Positions 24,917-33,766 of a stretch of 64,000 nt of DNA are shown here, one piece after another; position 1 is the stretch's first letter; every line of letters begins with the position of its first letter. The position numbers and the translations under genes were made by a program. Under the pieces are notes generated by a model. The model was not told where the DNA came from. It saw nothing but the letters and a program-made list of their open reading frames with translations, and made no database searches. Origin of the DNA: Pseudomonas frederiksbergensis (GTDB taxonomy: Bacteria; Pseudomonadota; Gammaproteobacteria; Pseudomonadales; Pseudomonadaceae); the NCBI RefSeq assembly GCF_001952935.1, contig NZ_CP018319.1:547501-611500 (forward strand), in the 5' to 3' direction.

Positions 24917-25662
24917 CGTTGACCCTGGGCGCCGCCCTGCTGCATTTACCCTCAGTGCAGGCCGCCGAAGAATTGCCTGAGGCGATCAAGAAAATCGAAG
25001 CCAAGGGCGCGAAAATCGTCGGCCAATTCGACGCGCCCGATGGCCTGCGCGGTTATGCGGCGCAGTACCAGAACCGGGGCATGGCGTTGTACCTGACCCC
25101 GGATGGCAAGCACGTGCTGCTCGGCAATCTGTACGATGCCGACGGCAACGACCTGAGCAGCGCACCGTTGCAGAAGCTGGTTTATGCACCGATGGCCAAG
25201 GAAATCTGGGGCAAGATGGAAGCCAGCAACTGGATCGCCGACGGGAAGGACGATGCACCGCGGATCGTGTACCTGTTCAGCGATCCGAACTGCCCTTATT
25301 GCAACGTGTTCTGGGAGCAGGCGCGGCCATGGGTCAAGGCGGGCAAGGTGCAGCTGCGGCACATCATGGTCGGCATCATTCGCGAAGACAGTCCGGGGAA
25401 ATCGGCTGCACTGCTGGCCGCCAAAGATCCGCAGAAAGCACTGGAAGACCATGAGAAGTCAGGCAAGAAGAGCTCGCTGAAAGCCCTGAAAGACGTGCCC
25501 CCGGCGATTCAAGCGAAACTGGCGGCGAACATGCAGTTGATGGAAGACCTGGAGCTGCAGGCCACCCCGGCGATTTTCTACATGGACGGCAAGGGCGAGC
25601 TGCAACAACAGCAAGGTGCGCCGTCGCCGGACAAGTTGGTGCAAATTCTCGGGCCTAAGTGA
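24892..25662 (+). CDS. dsbG: Thiol:disulfide interchange protein DsbG
   Basis: A 256-residue periplasmic DsbC/DsbG-family protein: signal peptide about 1-24 (ending VQA), N-terminal dimerisation domain, then a thioredoxin domain with CPYC at 134-137 (DPNCPYCNVFW) and cis-Pro in LQATPAIFY. DsbG keeps single-cysteine proteins reduced and acts as an isomerase or chaperone; it is fed by DsbD. The ATG lies within the end of the upstream gene (25-bp overlap), so it is translationally linked. A compound palindrome starts 10 bp after the stop. Confidence 0.92.
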   Translation: MPRLRHLLTLTLGAALLHLPSVQAAEELPEAIKKIEAKGAKIVGQFDAPDGLRGYAAQYQNRGMALYLTPDGKHVLLGNLYDADGNDLSSAPLQKLVYAPMAKEIWGKMEASNWIADGKDDAPRIVYLFSDPNCPYCNVFWEQARPWVKAGKVQLRHIMVGIIREDSPGKSAALLAAKDPQKALEDHEKSGKKSSLKALKDVPPAIQAKLAANMQLMEDLELQATPAIFYMDGKGELQQQQGAPSPDKLVQILGPK

Positions 25663-25672
25663 CCTCACCGAC

Positions 25673-25783
25673 GATCGTTCCCACGCTCTGCGTGGGAATG
25701 CCGCCCGGGACGCTCCGCGTCCCTTCCCGGATGTGACGCAGAGCGTCACTGGATGCATTCCCACACAGAGCGTGGGAACGATC
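25673..25783. repeat. 111-bp compound palindromic repeat, copy 2
   Basis: Begins GATCGTTCCCACGCTCTGCG and ends CAGAGCGTGGGAACGATC. Inner dyads GGGACGCTCCGCGTCCC and GTGACGCAGAGCGTCAC are both intact. It starts 10 bp after dsbG and may close the dsb operon. Confidence 0.9.
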
Positions 25784-25784
25784 T

Positions 25785-26597
25785 TCAATGACGGTCGGCC
25801 AGGAATGACAGCAGTGCTTCGGTGACAAACTGCGGATTCTCCAGATTGGAGATATGCCCCGCCTCTGGCACCAATACATACGGGCATCCGATCAACCCGG
25901 CCATCTCCCTCGTTTCCGATGGCGGCCGCGGTTTGTCTTGATCGCCGCACATCAGCAGCGTGGTATCAGGATTCAACTCGCCCAGTCGCGGCAACAGATC
26001 ATCGCGTCCGAACGTAATCCGCCCCATCGGCACGATGCTCTCACGCAAACGCTCCGGCGGCAGCGCGGCCAGTTGGGCGCGGAAGTTCTGGTACAGCGCC
26101 GACTGCGGATCGATGCCTGGACGGAAGAAGATCGGCACGACGATGTCGAGCAGCTGCGGTGCGATCACGCCGGTGTCTTCGATCTGTTTGAACAGCGAGA
26201 AGTAGTACTGGCGAGTCGGTTCCGGCTCGACGCCGACGTAGGTGTCCATCAGCACCAGACCGTTGATCCGCTGCGGCGCCGATAGCGCCAGACGCACGCC
26301 CCACATGCCACCGACCGACAGACCGACCAGCGTGACACGATCAATGTCCAGATGATCGAGCAGCGTCAGTGCCTGGCGCGCAATGTCATCCAGCGATTGC
26401 GTGCCCTGGGGTAGCGGCCCGGATTGACCGTGGCCCCAGAGGTCCAGAGCAATCACCCGATGTTGCTGGGACAGGGCGGCGATCTGCGGCGCCCACATGG
26501 CCTTGTCCCACAGGTAACTGCCAGCCAGCAGAACGGCAGGGCCGGTGCCTTGATCAAGGTAGTGAAGGGGTTGTCCATCAACCGTAACGAAGGGCAT
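25785..26597 (-). CDS. Alpha/beta-hydrolase
   Basis: A 270-residue alpha/beta-hydrolase-fold protein. The nucleophile elbow is VTLVGLSVGGMWG (Ser in GLSVG), the acid is probably in LLMCGDQDKPRP and the base His in VPEAGHISNLENPQ. It resembles 3-oxoadipate enol-lactonase-like hydrolases, but no catabolic genes are adjacent. The start MPFVTVDGQPLHYLDQG follows a GGAGACAG ribosome site, excluding 39 upstream codons. The stop is 2 bp after the dsbG-associated repeat. Confidence 0.85.
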   Translation of the reverse strand: MPFVTVDGQPLHYLDQGTGPAVLLAGSYLWDKAMWAPQIAALSQQHRVIALDLWGHGQSGPLPQGTQSLDDIARQALTLLDHLDIDRVTLVGLSVGGMWGVRLALSAPQRINGLVLMDTYVGVEPEPTRQYYFSLFKQIEDTGVIAPQLLDIVVPIFFRPGIDPQSALYQNFRAQLAALPPERLRESIVPMGRITFGRDDLLPRLGELNPDTTLLMCGDQDKPRPPSETREMAGLIGCPYVLVPEAGHISNLENPQFVTEALLSFLADRH

Positions 26598-26700
26598 TGA
26601 CTGTCTCCTTTGTGAATTGCGATCCACCCAAAAAAGCACAGGCAGCCTGAGCCGGTCCGAAGCGACAGTCAACGCGCAAATCCGCGCAAATTTCGGTAAA

Positions 26701-26779
26701 GCCATCGCGGGCAAGCCTTGCTCCTACAGGTTCGATGTTGTTCTCAATTCCGTAGGAGCAATGCTTGCCCGCGATGGGG
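26701..26779. repeat. REP pair, second sequence class
   Basis: GCCATCGCGGGCAAGCCTTG at 26701 and its diverged reverse complement (GCAATGCTTGCCCGCGATGG) ending near 26777 form an inverted pair. The core (CGCGGGCAAGC...GCTCCTAC) differs from the GTGGGAGCGGGCTTGC class seen elsewhere in the window. Confidence 0.88.
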
Positions 26780-26878
26780 CCTTCATAAACCAGTTCAGTG
26801 CGCAGGCGCTGCTTGATTAACCCGGCGTGTCGCAGTTCTCACTCTGCACCCTAAAGGGGCATTAGTTCTATTTCTCAT

Positions 26879-26907
26879 TTGACAATAATTATCATTAAGA
26901 ATAATTT
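26879..26907 (+). promoter_or_regulatory. pvdS promoter with overlapping Fur box
   Basis: TTGACA (26879-26884) is a good -35 box; TAATTT (26902-26907) is a plausible -10 at 17-bp spacing. GACAATAATTATCATTAAG (26881-26899) matches the 19-bp Fur consensus at 14 positions and covers the spacer, so Fur-Fe(II) would block polymerase. This fits the known iron repression of pvdS. Confidence 0.85.
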
Positions 26908-26980
26908 GTTGCTCGACGTGTTGGGCGGCTCAGCCCCCGCTTGCCGTCCCGCCAACCTATTTGGAGCAAGGTGATTTCCA

Positions 26981-27529
26981 ATGACGGAACAAGTGTCCAC
27001 AAGCAAGTGCGATTCACCGCTACTTCAAGTATTCGTCGACAATCGACTGATTCTGGTCAAGATTGCCGCCCGCATTACCGGCTGCCGATCGCGTGCTGAA
27101 GACGTGGTGCAGGATGCGTTCTTCCGACTGCAATCAGCGCCGCAGATCACGTCCTCGTTCAAGGCTCAGCTGAGCTACCTGTTCCAGATCGTGCGCAACC
27201 TGGCAATCGATCACTACCGCAAACAGGCGCTGGAGCAGAAGTATTCAGGACCTGAGGAGGAAGGCCTGAACGTGGTGATTCAAGGTGCTTCACCGGAAAC
27301 CTCGCACATCAACTTCTCGACGCTGGAACACATCGCCGACGCGCTGACCGAGCTGCCCAGCCGTACCCGCTACGCCTTCGAGATGTACCGCCTGCACGGC
27401 GTGCCGCAAAAAGACATCGCCAAGGAGCTTGGCGTCTCGCCGACCCTGGTGAACTTCATGATTCGCGATGCATTGGGGCACTGCCGCAAGGTGTCGGGGA
27501 GTCGTGTGGATACCTTTGCCCGTCGCTAA
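26981..27529 (+). CDS. pvdS: Iron-starvation ECF sigma factor PvdS
   Basis: A 182-residue ECF sigma factor almost identical to P. aeruginosa PvdS as I remember it (for example VKIAARITGCRSRAEDVVQD, SAPQITSSFKAQLSYLFQIV, RLHGVPQKDIAKELGVSPTL). Sigma region 2 is about 20-95 and region 4 about 115-170. PvdS directs transcription of pyoverdine biosynthesis genes and is held by the anti-sigma FpvR. No pvd biosynthesis, fpvR or fpvI gene is in this window. Fur control is visible upstream. Confidence 0.96.
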   Translation: MTEQVSTSKCDSPLLQVFVDNRLILVKIAARITGCRSRAEDVVQDAFFRLQSAPQITSSFKAQLSYLFQIVRNLAIDHYRKQALEQKYSGPEEEGLNVVIQGASPETSHINFSTLEHIADALTELPSRTRYAFEMYRLHGVPQKDIAKELGVSPTLVNFMIRDALGHCRKVSGSRVDTFARR

Positions 27530-27625
27530 GACCTGTAATCTGTCTTCTACTTGAACTTGCAGCGCGGGGTCTCGAGTCAGGCACAACTGAATCAACGGCT
27601 ACCCTTCAAGGCCGAGACACAGATC

Positions 27626-28432
27626 TCAGGTACCCGGGACCGGCACCACGGCGATCTTGTAGGGATCGAAAATCTTCAGCAACTGGCCATTGCTCCGCAA
27701 CTCTTGCATCAACTTGCCAAATGCCTCGCCAGTAATCGGTGCGGCCGGCCGGAGGATGGCGTAGTGGTGATAGATCTGGTCGATACGCTGGGACACCAGC
27801 AACTGATCGGCGACTTTCTCGTTGCGCAGCAGGTAATCGCTCAGATAGGAGCGCGTCACCAGGGCAACGTCGGCACGCCCGCGCAGCACCATCAGCAGGT
27901 TGCTGTCGTGGGAGTACGTCAACGTTGCATCGTAGTTTTGCGCGAGGAATTTTGGATCGGCATTGAAGTTGGCGAATTCGTAGTGATAGCCGCTGAACAG
28001 CGCCAGGCGCTTGCCGGCGAGGTCGGCAAAATAATTCTGCTGGCGAACCGGCTGGCCATCGGGCTGGCGTTGCGCGACAAAAATCTCGGCGTCTTCCAGC
28101 CCCATGTCGACGGTGGTGTGCGGGATGTCCTTCCAGCCCCAGTCCGGGTTCTCGAAAATAGCCATGTCCACCCGGCCTTGCTTGAAATCGCCGAAACGTC
28201 GGGGAATCGAAGTCGGCACCAACACAAACTGATAGTCGTTCTGCGAGGCATTGAGTGCCTCGACCAGCTGCGGCAGCAAACCGGTGTCGGCACCGGATTC
28301 CGGGCGCACGGTATAAGGGGGAAAATGGGCGGCACCGACCCGAACCAGCTGTGCAGCCTGGGACGGAACCATGCATAACAGCGCAAGCGTCGCCAGCAAA
28401 AGCCGCGAAACAGTCCGAATTGGCGAAGACAT
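27626..28432 (-). CDS. Periplasmic SBP family 3-like protein
   Basis: A 268-residue extracellular-solute-binding (family 3) fold protein with a signal peptide ending about residue 26 (SQAA). It begins the mature part with VRVGAAHFPPYTVRPESGADTGLLPQLVEAL, the usual first strand and ligand loop. No permease or ATPase gene is adjacent, so it may be a stand-alone sensor-type or orphan binding protein, possibly for amino acids. The upstream TTG is a weaker start. It is convergent with pvdS. Confidence 0.8.
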   Translation of the reverse strand: MSSPIRTVSRLLLATLALLCMVPSQAAQLVRVGAAHFPPYTVRPESGADTGLLPQLVEALNASQNDYQFVLVPTSIPRRFGDFKQGRVDMAIFENPDWGWKDIPHTTVDMGLEDAEIFVAQRQPDGQPVRQQNYFADLAGKRLALFSGYHYEFANFNADPKFLAQNYDATLTYSHDSNLLMVLRGRADVALVTRSYLSDYLLRNEKVADQLLVSQRIDQIYHHYAILRPAAPITGEAFGKLMQELRSNGQLLKIFDPYKIAVVPVPGT

Positions 28433-28526
28433 CAAAACAACCCACTCCCCAAAAAAATACGCCTCAATGCATTCAAGCTAGGCGGTTTCGGCTACTTAGC
28501 CAGTTTCCTTCTGTTTCAAAACAAAC

Positions 28527-29153
28527 TTACTGCTTTTCTTCCAGCACCAGAATCAATGCCTCATCGGCCAATTGATCGAGGCTCATGCTGCCGCCTGCGC
28601 GAAACCAGGTGGTGGTCCAGGACAACGCCCCGGTCAGAAAACGGCGGGTAATGAACACATCGCCGCGAATAAAACCGGCTTGCTTGGCTTCGCCCAGCAC
28701 CTGGAGCCAGAGTTCTTCATAAATGTCGCGCAGCGCCAGCACTTGCGCCTGCCCGTCTGCGGACAGCGAGCGCCATTCATACACCAACACTGCCATGGCC
28801 TCGCCGCTGCCGCCCATGATCGACTGCAATTCACAACGAATCAGCGCCAGTACCCGCTCGCGCACACTGCCGGCTTCGGCCAGGGCTGCACGCATCAACG
28901 CAGTGTTATAGCGAATGGTCTCTTCCATCACTGCCCGCAGGATCTCGTCCTTGCTTTTGAAGTGATGGAAAATGCTGCCGGACTGAATCCCCACGGCGCC
29001 GGCCAGATCGCGCACGGTGGTGCGTTCGTAACCTTTGTTGCGGAACAGGTGAGCCGCCACTTGCAGCAGTTTGCCACGGGCGCTGTCCGGGTCGGTCAAT
29101 TGGCCGCTGTCGACCAATTCGCGCATCACCCTCAGGGCTTTTTGCTCGTCCAC
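28527..29153 (-). CDS. atuR: AtuR, TetR-family repressor of the atu operon
   Basis: A 208-residue TetR protein starting at GTG with GGAGAG 5 bases before it. The HTH is at about 44-63 ([21 protein letters not shown]), preceded by a roughly 25-residue extension ([20 protein letters not shown]). It is divergent from atuA across inverted 14-bp repeats, as in P. aeruginosa where AtuR represses atuABCDEFGH until citronellol/geraniol-derived acyl-CoAs are present. Confidence 0.9.
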   Translation of the reverse strand: MDEQKALRVMRELVDSGQLTDPDSARGKLLQVAAHLFRNKGYERTTVRDLAGAVGIQSGSIFHHFKSKDEILRAVMEETIRYNTALMRAALAEAGSVRERVLALIRCELQSIMGGSGEAMAVLVYEWRSLSADGQAQVLALRDIYEELWLQVLGEAKQAGFIRGDVFITRRFLTGALSWTTTWFRAGGSMSLDQLADEALILVLEEKQ

Positions 29154-29241
29154 CCGTTCTCTCCTACAGTCGAATCAATCAAATACGCCGCACGCCGCTA
29201 AAACCGCGGGCTTGCGCGGGCAATTTAAGCTGGTCGGCGCA

Positions 29242-29302
29242 ACCAAGCAAGCGCTCGGGCAGAAGATATTTATGCCGTTTACAAACCAAGCGCTTGCTTG
29301 GT
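29242..29302. promoter_or_regulatory. AtuR operator pair
   Basis: ACCAAGCAAGCGCT at 29242-29255 and its exact reverse complement AGCGCTTGCTTGGT at 29289-29302. The right-hand site is itself a dyad (ACCAAGCG...CTTGGT). Both lie between atuR and atuA; the right one ends 30 bp before the atuA ATG. In P. aeruginosa AtuR binds inverted repeats in the same place, so the assignment is strong, though not tested here. Confidence 0.82.
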
Positions 29303-29332
29303 AGTCTCGACACACTTCTATCGCAGGTGACT

Positions 29333-31135
29333 ATGGAGTTGACTGTGCCCAAGACAATCCGCATCGGTTGCGCCAGTGCCTTCTGGGGCGACACCTCGAC
29401 CGCCGCCGCGCAACTGGTGGAAGGTGGGCGCCTGGATTATCTGGTGTTCGATTATCTGGCCGAAATCACGATGTCGATCATGGCCGGTGCGCGGATGAAA
29501 GATCCCCAGGCCGGTTACGCCAGCGACTTCATCGAAGTCCTCAGCCCGCTGCTGGGTCAACTGGCCGAACAGAAAATCCGTGTCATCAGCAACGCCGGCG
29601 GGGTCAATCCGCAAGCCTGCGCCGCCGCCCTGCAAGCGGCTTGCGACCAGGCCGGAGTGACGCTGAAAATCGCCGTGTTGCTGGGCGATGACCTGCAGCC
29701 GCAGTTCAAACAGCTGAGCAGCAGCGGTATCCATGAAATGTTCAGCGGCGTGCCCCTGCCGCCGATGTGTGTCTCGACCAACGCCTACCTCGGCGCACCG
29801 GGCATCGTCGAGGCCCTGCGTCTGGGCGCCGACATCGTCATCACCGGGCGCGTGGTCGACAGCGCCGTGGTCAGCGCCGCGCTGGTGCATGAATTCGGCT
29901 GGTCCTGGCACGACTACGACAAACTCGCCCAGGCCGCATTGGCCGGGCACCTCATCGAATGTGGCGCTCAGTGTACCGGCGGCAATTTCACCGATTGGCG
30001 CGAGGTGCCCGACTACGAACACATCGGCTTTCCCATCGTCGAAGTCAGCGCCGACAGCCAGTTCATCGTCAGCAAACCCGACGGCTCCGGCGGGCTGGTC
30101 ACACCCCTGACGGTCGGCGAGCAGATGCTGTATGAAATCGGCAACCCGCAGGCGTATCTGCTGCCGGACGTGGTCTGCGATTTCACGGCGGTCAAACTCG
30201 TGCAACAAGGTAAAAACGCGGTTCAGGTGCACGGCGCAAAAGGCCTGGCGCCGACCGATCAGTACAAGGTCAGCGCGACGTACCCGGACGGTTTCCGCTG
30301 CACCGCCAGTTGCCTGATCGCCGGGATCGATGCGGTCGACAAGGCGCGTCGAGTCAGCGAAGCCATCATCAACAAGACCTCGGAAATCTTCAGTCAGCGC
30401 GGTTGGCCACCCTACAGCGAAGTGAACATCGAACTGCTCGGCAGCGAGGCCACTTACGGGCCCCACGGTCAGCGTCAGGACAGCCGCGAAGTGGTGATCA
30501 AACTCGCGGTGCGCCATCCGGGCAAACAGGCGTTGATTGTGTTTTCCCGGGAGATCGCCCAAGCCGCCACCGGCATGGCGCCGGGGTTGACCGGGATTGT
30601 CGGTGGACGGCCGACGGTGTATCCGCTGATCCGGCTGTTCTCCTTCCTTATCGACAAAACCGCCTGCACGCTGGAAATTGATCTCAAGGGCCAGCGCCAC
30701 CCCTGTGCCTTGCCCGCCGTTGATGTAATCGACACCGCCGACCTGCCCGTGGCGTGCGCGCCACCGAAACCCTCAGGAAGGGCCGATGCCAGCGTGGCCC
30801 TGGTCAAACTCGCCGTGGCGCGCTCCGGTGACAAGGGCAACCACAGCAACATCGGCGTCATGGCCCGCGAGCCGGAGTACCTGCCGTGGATTGCTGAAGC
30901 CTTGACGCCGGCAGTGATCGTCGACTGGATGAGTCATGTCCTCGATCCGATCCACGGACGTGTCGAACGCTGGTACCTGCCGGGCACCCACAGCCTTAAT
31001 TTTCTGCTGGAAAACGCCCTGGGAGGCGGTGGCGTGGCCAGCCTGCGGATCGACCCGCAAGGCAAAGCCTTCGCCCAGCAACTGCTGGAAATCCAGATAC
31101 CGGTGCCACAGCGCATCGCCGACAAGGTCAACTAG
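29333..31135 (+). CDS. atuA: AtuA (DUF1446 protein)
   Basis: A 600-residue protein of the AtuA/DUF1446 family, with the N-terminal motif [20 protein letters not shown] and [15 protein letters not shown], and a C-terminal AtuA-specific domain ([20 protein letters not shown]). It is essential in P. aeruginosa for growth on acyclic terpenes, but its exact reaction is not established. ATG 29333 has CAGGTG before it; an in-frame GTG four codons on is possible. It is first in the operon. Confidence 0.92.
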   Translation: MELTVPKTIRIGCASAFWGDTSTAAAQLVEGGRLDYLVFDYLAEITMSIMAGARMKDPQAGYASDFIEVLSPLLGQLAEQKIRVISNAGGVNPQACAAALQAACDQAGVTLKIAVLLGDDLQPQFKQLSSSGIHEMFSGVPLPPMCVSTNAYLGAPGIVEALRLGADIVITGRVVDSAVVSAALVHEFGWSWHDYDKLAQAALAGHLIECGAQCTGGNFTDWREVPDYEHIGFPIVEVSADSQFIVSKPDGSGGLVTPLTVGEQMLYEIGNPQAYLLPDVVCDFTAVKLVQQGKNAVQVHGAKGLAPTDQYKVSATYPDGFRCTASCLIAGIDAVDKARRVSEAIINKTSEIFSQRGWPPYSEVNIELLGSEATYGPHGQRQDSREVVIKLAVRHPGKQALIVFSREIAQAATGMAPGLTGIVGGRPTVYPLIRLFSFLIDKTACTLEIDLKGQRHPCALPAVDVIDTADLPVACAPPKPSGRADASVALVKLAVARSGDKGNHSNIGVMAREPEYLPWIAEALTPAVIVDWMSHVLDPIHGRVERWYLPGTHSLNFLLENALGGGGVASLRIDPQGKAFAQQLLEIQIPVPQRIADKVN

Positions 31136-31147
31136 AGGACTGTCGCC

Positions 31148-32017
31148 ATGGCTTACGATTCGATTTTCAAAGCCGACTTGTTTGCAGGCCAAAACATCAT
31201 CGTCACCGGTGGCGGCAGCGGCATCGGTCGTTGCACCGCTCACGAACTGGCGGCCCTCGGCGCCCATGTGCTGCTGCTCGGGCGCAAGGCTGACAAGCTG
31301 AAAAACGTCGCGGCCGAGATTACCGAAGATGGCGGCAAGGCTGACTGGATGGTCTGCGACATTCGTGAGGAAGAAACGGTCAAGCATGTGGTCAGCGAGC
31401 TGATCCGCAAGCACGGACCGATTCACGGCCTGGTCAACAATGCTGGCGGCCAGTACCCGTCGCCGCTGGCGTCGATCAATCAGAAAGGCTTCGATACGGT
31501 GTTGCGCACCAACCTGATGGGCGGCTTCCTGATGGCCCGGGAAGTGTTCAACCAATCCATGAGCAAACACGGCGGTGCCATCGTCAACATGCTCGCCGAC
31601 ATGTGGGGCGGCATGCCCGGCATGGGCCACTCGGGCGCGGCGCGTTCAGGCATGGACAACCTCACCAAGACCGCCGCGTTCGAATGGGGTTATGCCGGGG
31701 TGCGGGTCAACGCCGTGGCGCCGGGCTGGATCGCGTCCAGCGGCATGGACACCTACGAAGGCGCGTTCAAAGCGGTGATTCCGACCTTGCGCGAGCACGT
31801 CCCCCTGAAACGCATCGGCACCGAATCGGAAGTCAGCGCGGCGATCGTTTTCCTGCTCAGCCCGGCAGCGGCATTTGTCAGTGGCAGCACCTTGCGCATC
31901 GACGGCGCCGCCAGCCTCGGCGGGCGCGCCTGGCCGATACACAAGGCGCAGATCAGCGAATCGTATAACGGTTTTCACCGTGCCTACTTGCCTGACGTGC
32001 TCAAGGACAAGGAATAA
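31148..32017 (+). CDS. atuB: AtuB, SDR-family dehydrogenase
   Basis: A 289-residue SDR with the motif TGGGSGIGRCTAHEL (about 19-33) and NNAGG. The active-site stretch is GHSGAARSGMDNLTKTAAFEW, like peroxisomal trans-2-enoyl-CoA reductases (PECR) and 2,4-dienoyl-CoA reductases, so a CoA-thioester or terpenoid alcohol/aldehyde substrate is likely. GAGGA precedes the ATG, 12 bp after atuA. The next gene starts 3 bp after its stop. Confidence 0.88.
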   Translation: MAYDSIFKADLFAGQNIIVTGGGSGIGRCTAHELAALGAHVLLLGRKADKLKNVAAEITEDGGKADWMVCDIREEETVKHVVSELIRKHGPIHGLVNNAGGQYPSPLASINQKGFDTVLRTNLMGGFLMAREVFNQSMSKHGGAIVNMLADMWGGMPGMGHSGAARSGMDNLTKTAAFEWGYAGVRVNAVAPGWIASSGMDTYEGAFKAVIPTLREHVPLKRIGTESEVSAAIVFLLSPAAAFVSGSTLRIDGAASLGGRAWPIHKAQISESYNGFHRAYLPDVLKDKE

Positions 32018-32020
32018 GTC

Positions 32021-33637
32021 ATGCCGGTGATTCAGTCGCACGTGGACCCATTCAGCGAACAATTCGCGCGCAATCGCGCGGCGATGCTGGTCGGCATCGA
32101 GCATGTCCGCCAGCTCGAACAGAACTTGCTGAACAAGGCGGCCGAAGCCAAACCCCGGTTCGACAAACGCGGCCAATTGTTGCCCCGTGAACGCCTCAAT
32201 CTGCTGCTGGACCCCGGGGCACCGTTCCTCGAACTGGCGAGCCTGGCGGGCTACAAGTTGCATGACGACAAGGATGGCAGCTCCGCTGGCGGCGGGTTGA
32301 TCGCCGGGATCGGCTACGTGTCCGGCGTGCGCGTGCTGGTGGTGGCAAACAACAGTGCGATCAAGGGCGGGACCATTTCCCCCAGTGGTTTGAAAAAATC
32401 CCTGCGACTGCAACAAATCGCCATGGAGAACAAACTGCCGGTCATTACCCTGGCCGAAAGCGGTGGCGCCAACCTCAATTATGCGGCGGAGATTTTCGTC
32501 GAAGGTGCCCGCAGCTTTGCCAATCAGGCGCGGATGTCGGCCATGGGCCTGCCGCAAATCACCGTGGTCCATGGTTCGGCCACGGCGGGCGGCGCCTATC
32601 AGCCAGGGTTGTCGGATTACGTGGTGGTGGTGCGTGGCAAAGCCAAGCTGTTTCTGGCCGGCCCGCCGTTGCTCAAGGCTGCCACCGGCGAAATCGCCAC
32701 CGATGAAGCACTCGGCGGCGCCGAGATGCATGCGCAGATCGCCGGCACCGCTGAATACCTGGCCGAGAACGATGCCGACGGCGTGCGCCTGGTGCGTGAG
32801 ATTGTCGGCCTGCTGCGGTGGAACGATCAGCTGCAATGGCTACCCGAACGTCACTGGGAAGAACCGCTCTACCCCATCGACGAGTTACTGGGCCTGATCC
32901 CTGACGACGCGAAAAAACCTTACGACGTGCGCGAAATCATCGCGCGGATAGCCGACGGCTCGAACTTTCTCGAATTCAAGGGCGAGTTCGATCAGCAAAC
33001 CGTCTGCGGCCATTTGCAGATTCAAGGCCGCGCCTGCGGGTTCATTGGCAACAATGGGCCGATCACGCCCAAGGGTGCGAGCAAGGCAGCGCAGTTCATT
33101 CAGCTCTGTGACCAGAGCAAAACCCCGTTGCTGTTCTTCCACAACACCACCGGGTTCATGGTCGGCACCGAGTCGGAGCAGCAAGGCGTGATCAAACACG
33201 GCGCGAAAATGATTCAAGCGGTGGCCAACGCCCGGGTGCCTAAGCTGACCATCGTCGTCGGTGGCTCCTACGGCGCCGGCAACTATGCGATGTGCGGCCG
33301 AGGCCTGGACCCGCGCTTCATCTTCGCCTGGCCCAACAGCCGCACGGCGGTGATGGGCGGCGCCCAGGCCGGCAAAGTGCTGCGGATCGTCACCGAGGCC
33401 AAACAGGCCAAGGACGGCCTGGTACCCGACCCGAAAATGCTCGACATGCTGGAACAGGTCACCGCGCAGAAACTCGACAGCCAGTCCACCGCGCTGTACG
33501 GCAGCGCCAGCTTGTGGGACGACGGGTTGATCGATCCTCGCGATACCCGGACCTTGCTCGGGTACTTGCTGGATATCTGTCATGAGGCTGAAGTGCGGCC
33601 ATTGCAATCCAACAGCTTCGGCGTCGCTAGATTTTGA
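32021..33637 (+). CDS. atuC: AtuC, geranyl-CoA carboxylase beta subunit
   Basis: A 538-residue carboxyltransferase of the acyl-CoA carboxylase beta family (similar to methylcrotonyl-CoA carboxylase LiuB). Two crotonase-like halves are visible: GGGLIAGIGYVSGVRVLVVAN and NKLPVITLAESGGANLNYAAE in the first, FMVGTESEQQGVIKHGAKMI and VVGGSYGAGNYAMCGRG in the second. With AtuF it carboxylates cis-geranyl-CoA. The stop codon overlaps the first bases of a compound palindrome. Confidence 0.92.
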   Translation: MPVIQSHVDPFSEQFARNRAAMLVGIEHVRQLEQNLLNKAAEAKPRFDKRGQLLPRERLNLLLDPGAPFLELASLAGYKLHDDKDGSSAGGGLIAGIGYVSGVRVLVVANNSAIKGGTISPSGLKKSLRLQQIAMENKLPVITLAESGGANLNYAAEIFVEGARSFANQARMSAMGLPQITVVHGSATAGGAYQPGLSDYVVVVRGKAKLFLAGPPLLKAATGEIATDEALGGAEMHAQIAGTAEYLAENDADGVRLVREIVGLLRWNDQLQWLPERHWEEPLYPIDELLGLIPDDAKKPYDVREIIARIADGSNFLEFKGEFDQQTVCGHLQIQGRACGFIGNNGPITPKGASKAAQFIQLCDQSKTPLLFFHNTTGFMVGTESEQQGVIKHGAKMIQAVANARVPKLTIVVGGSYGAGNYAMCGRGLDPRFIFAWPNSRTAVMGGAQAGKVLRIVTEAKQAKDGLVPDPKMLDMLEQVTAQKLDSQSTALYGSASLWDDGLIDPRDTRTLLGYLLDICHEAEVRPLQSNSFGVARF

Positions 33638-33742
33638 TCGTTCCCATGCTCTGCGTGGGAATGCAGCCAGGGACGCTCCGCGTCCCAAGAGCGGACGCAG
33701 CGCGTCCATAGAGGCGTTACCACGCAGAGCGTGGGAACGATC
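33636..33742. repeat. 107-bp compound palindromic repeat, copy 3
   Basis: Begins GATCGTTCCCATGCTCTGCG, with the first bases lying in the atuC stop codon, and ends CGCAGAGCGTGGGAACGATC. It fills the space between atuC and atuD inside the atu operon and leaves 24 bp, with CAGGAG, for the atuD ribosome site. Confidence 0.9.
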
Positions 33743-33766
33743 GGGTTCGTCAGGAGAACAATAAGA

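Larger units (their letters stand above)
26598..26980. other. Gap with REP pair and pvdS promoter
   Basis: About 383 bp without a gene. It holds the promoter of the minus-strand hydrolase, a REP pair (26701-26779), and the pvdS promoter with an overlapping Fur box (26879-26907). The remaining part up to the pvdS ATG is a leader of about 70 bp with GGAG and AAGGTG ahead of the start codon. Confidence 0.75.

Noticed and set aside
29318..30700. A 460-codon minus-strand frame opposite atuA.
   Set aside because: Antisense to a conserved gene, with composition typical of a shadow frame.
33731..33766. An upstream ATG for atuD.
   Set aside because: It lies in the palindromic repeat and encodes residues unlike any acyl-CoA dehydrogenase N-terminus; ATG 33767 has a CAGGAG site.
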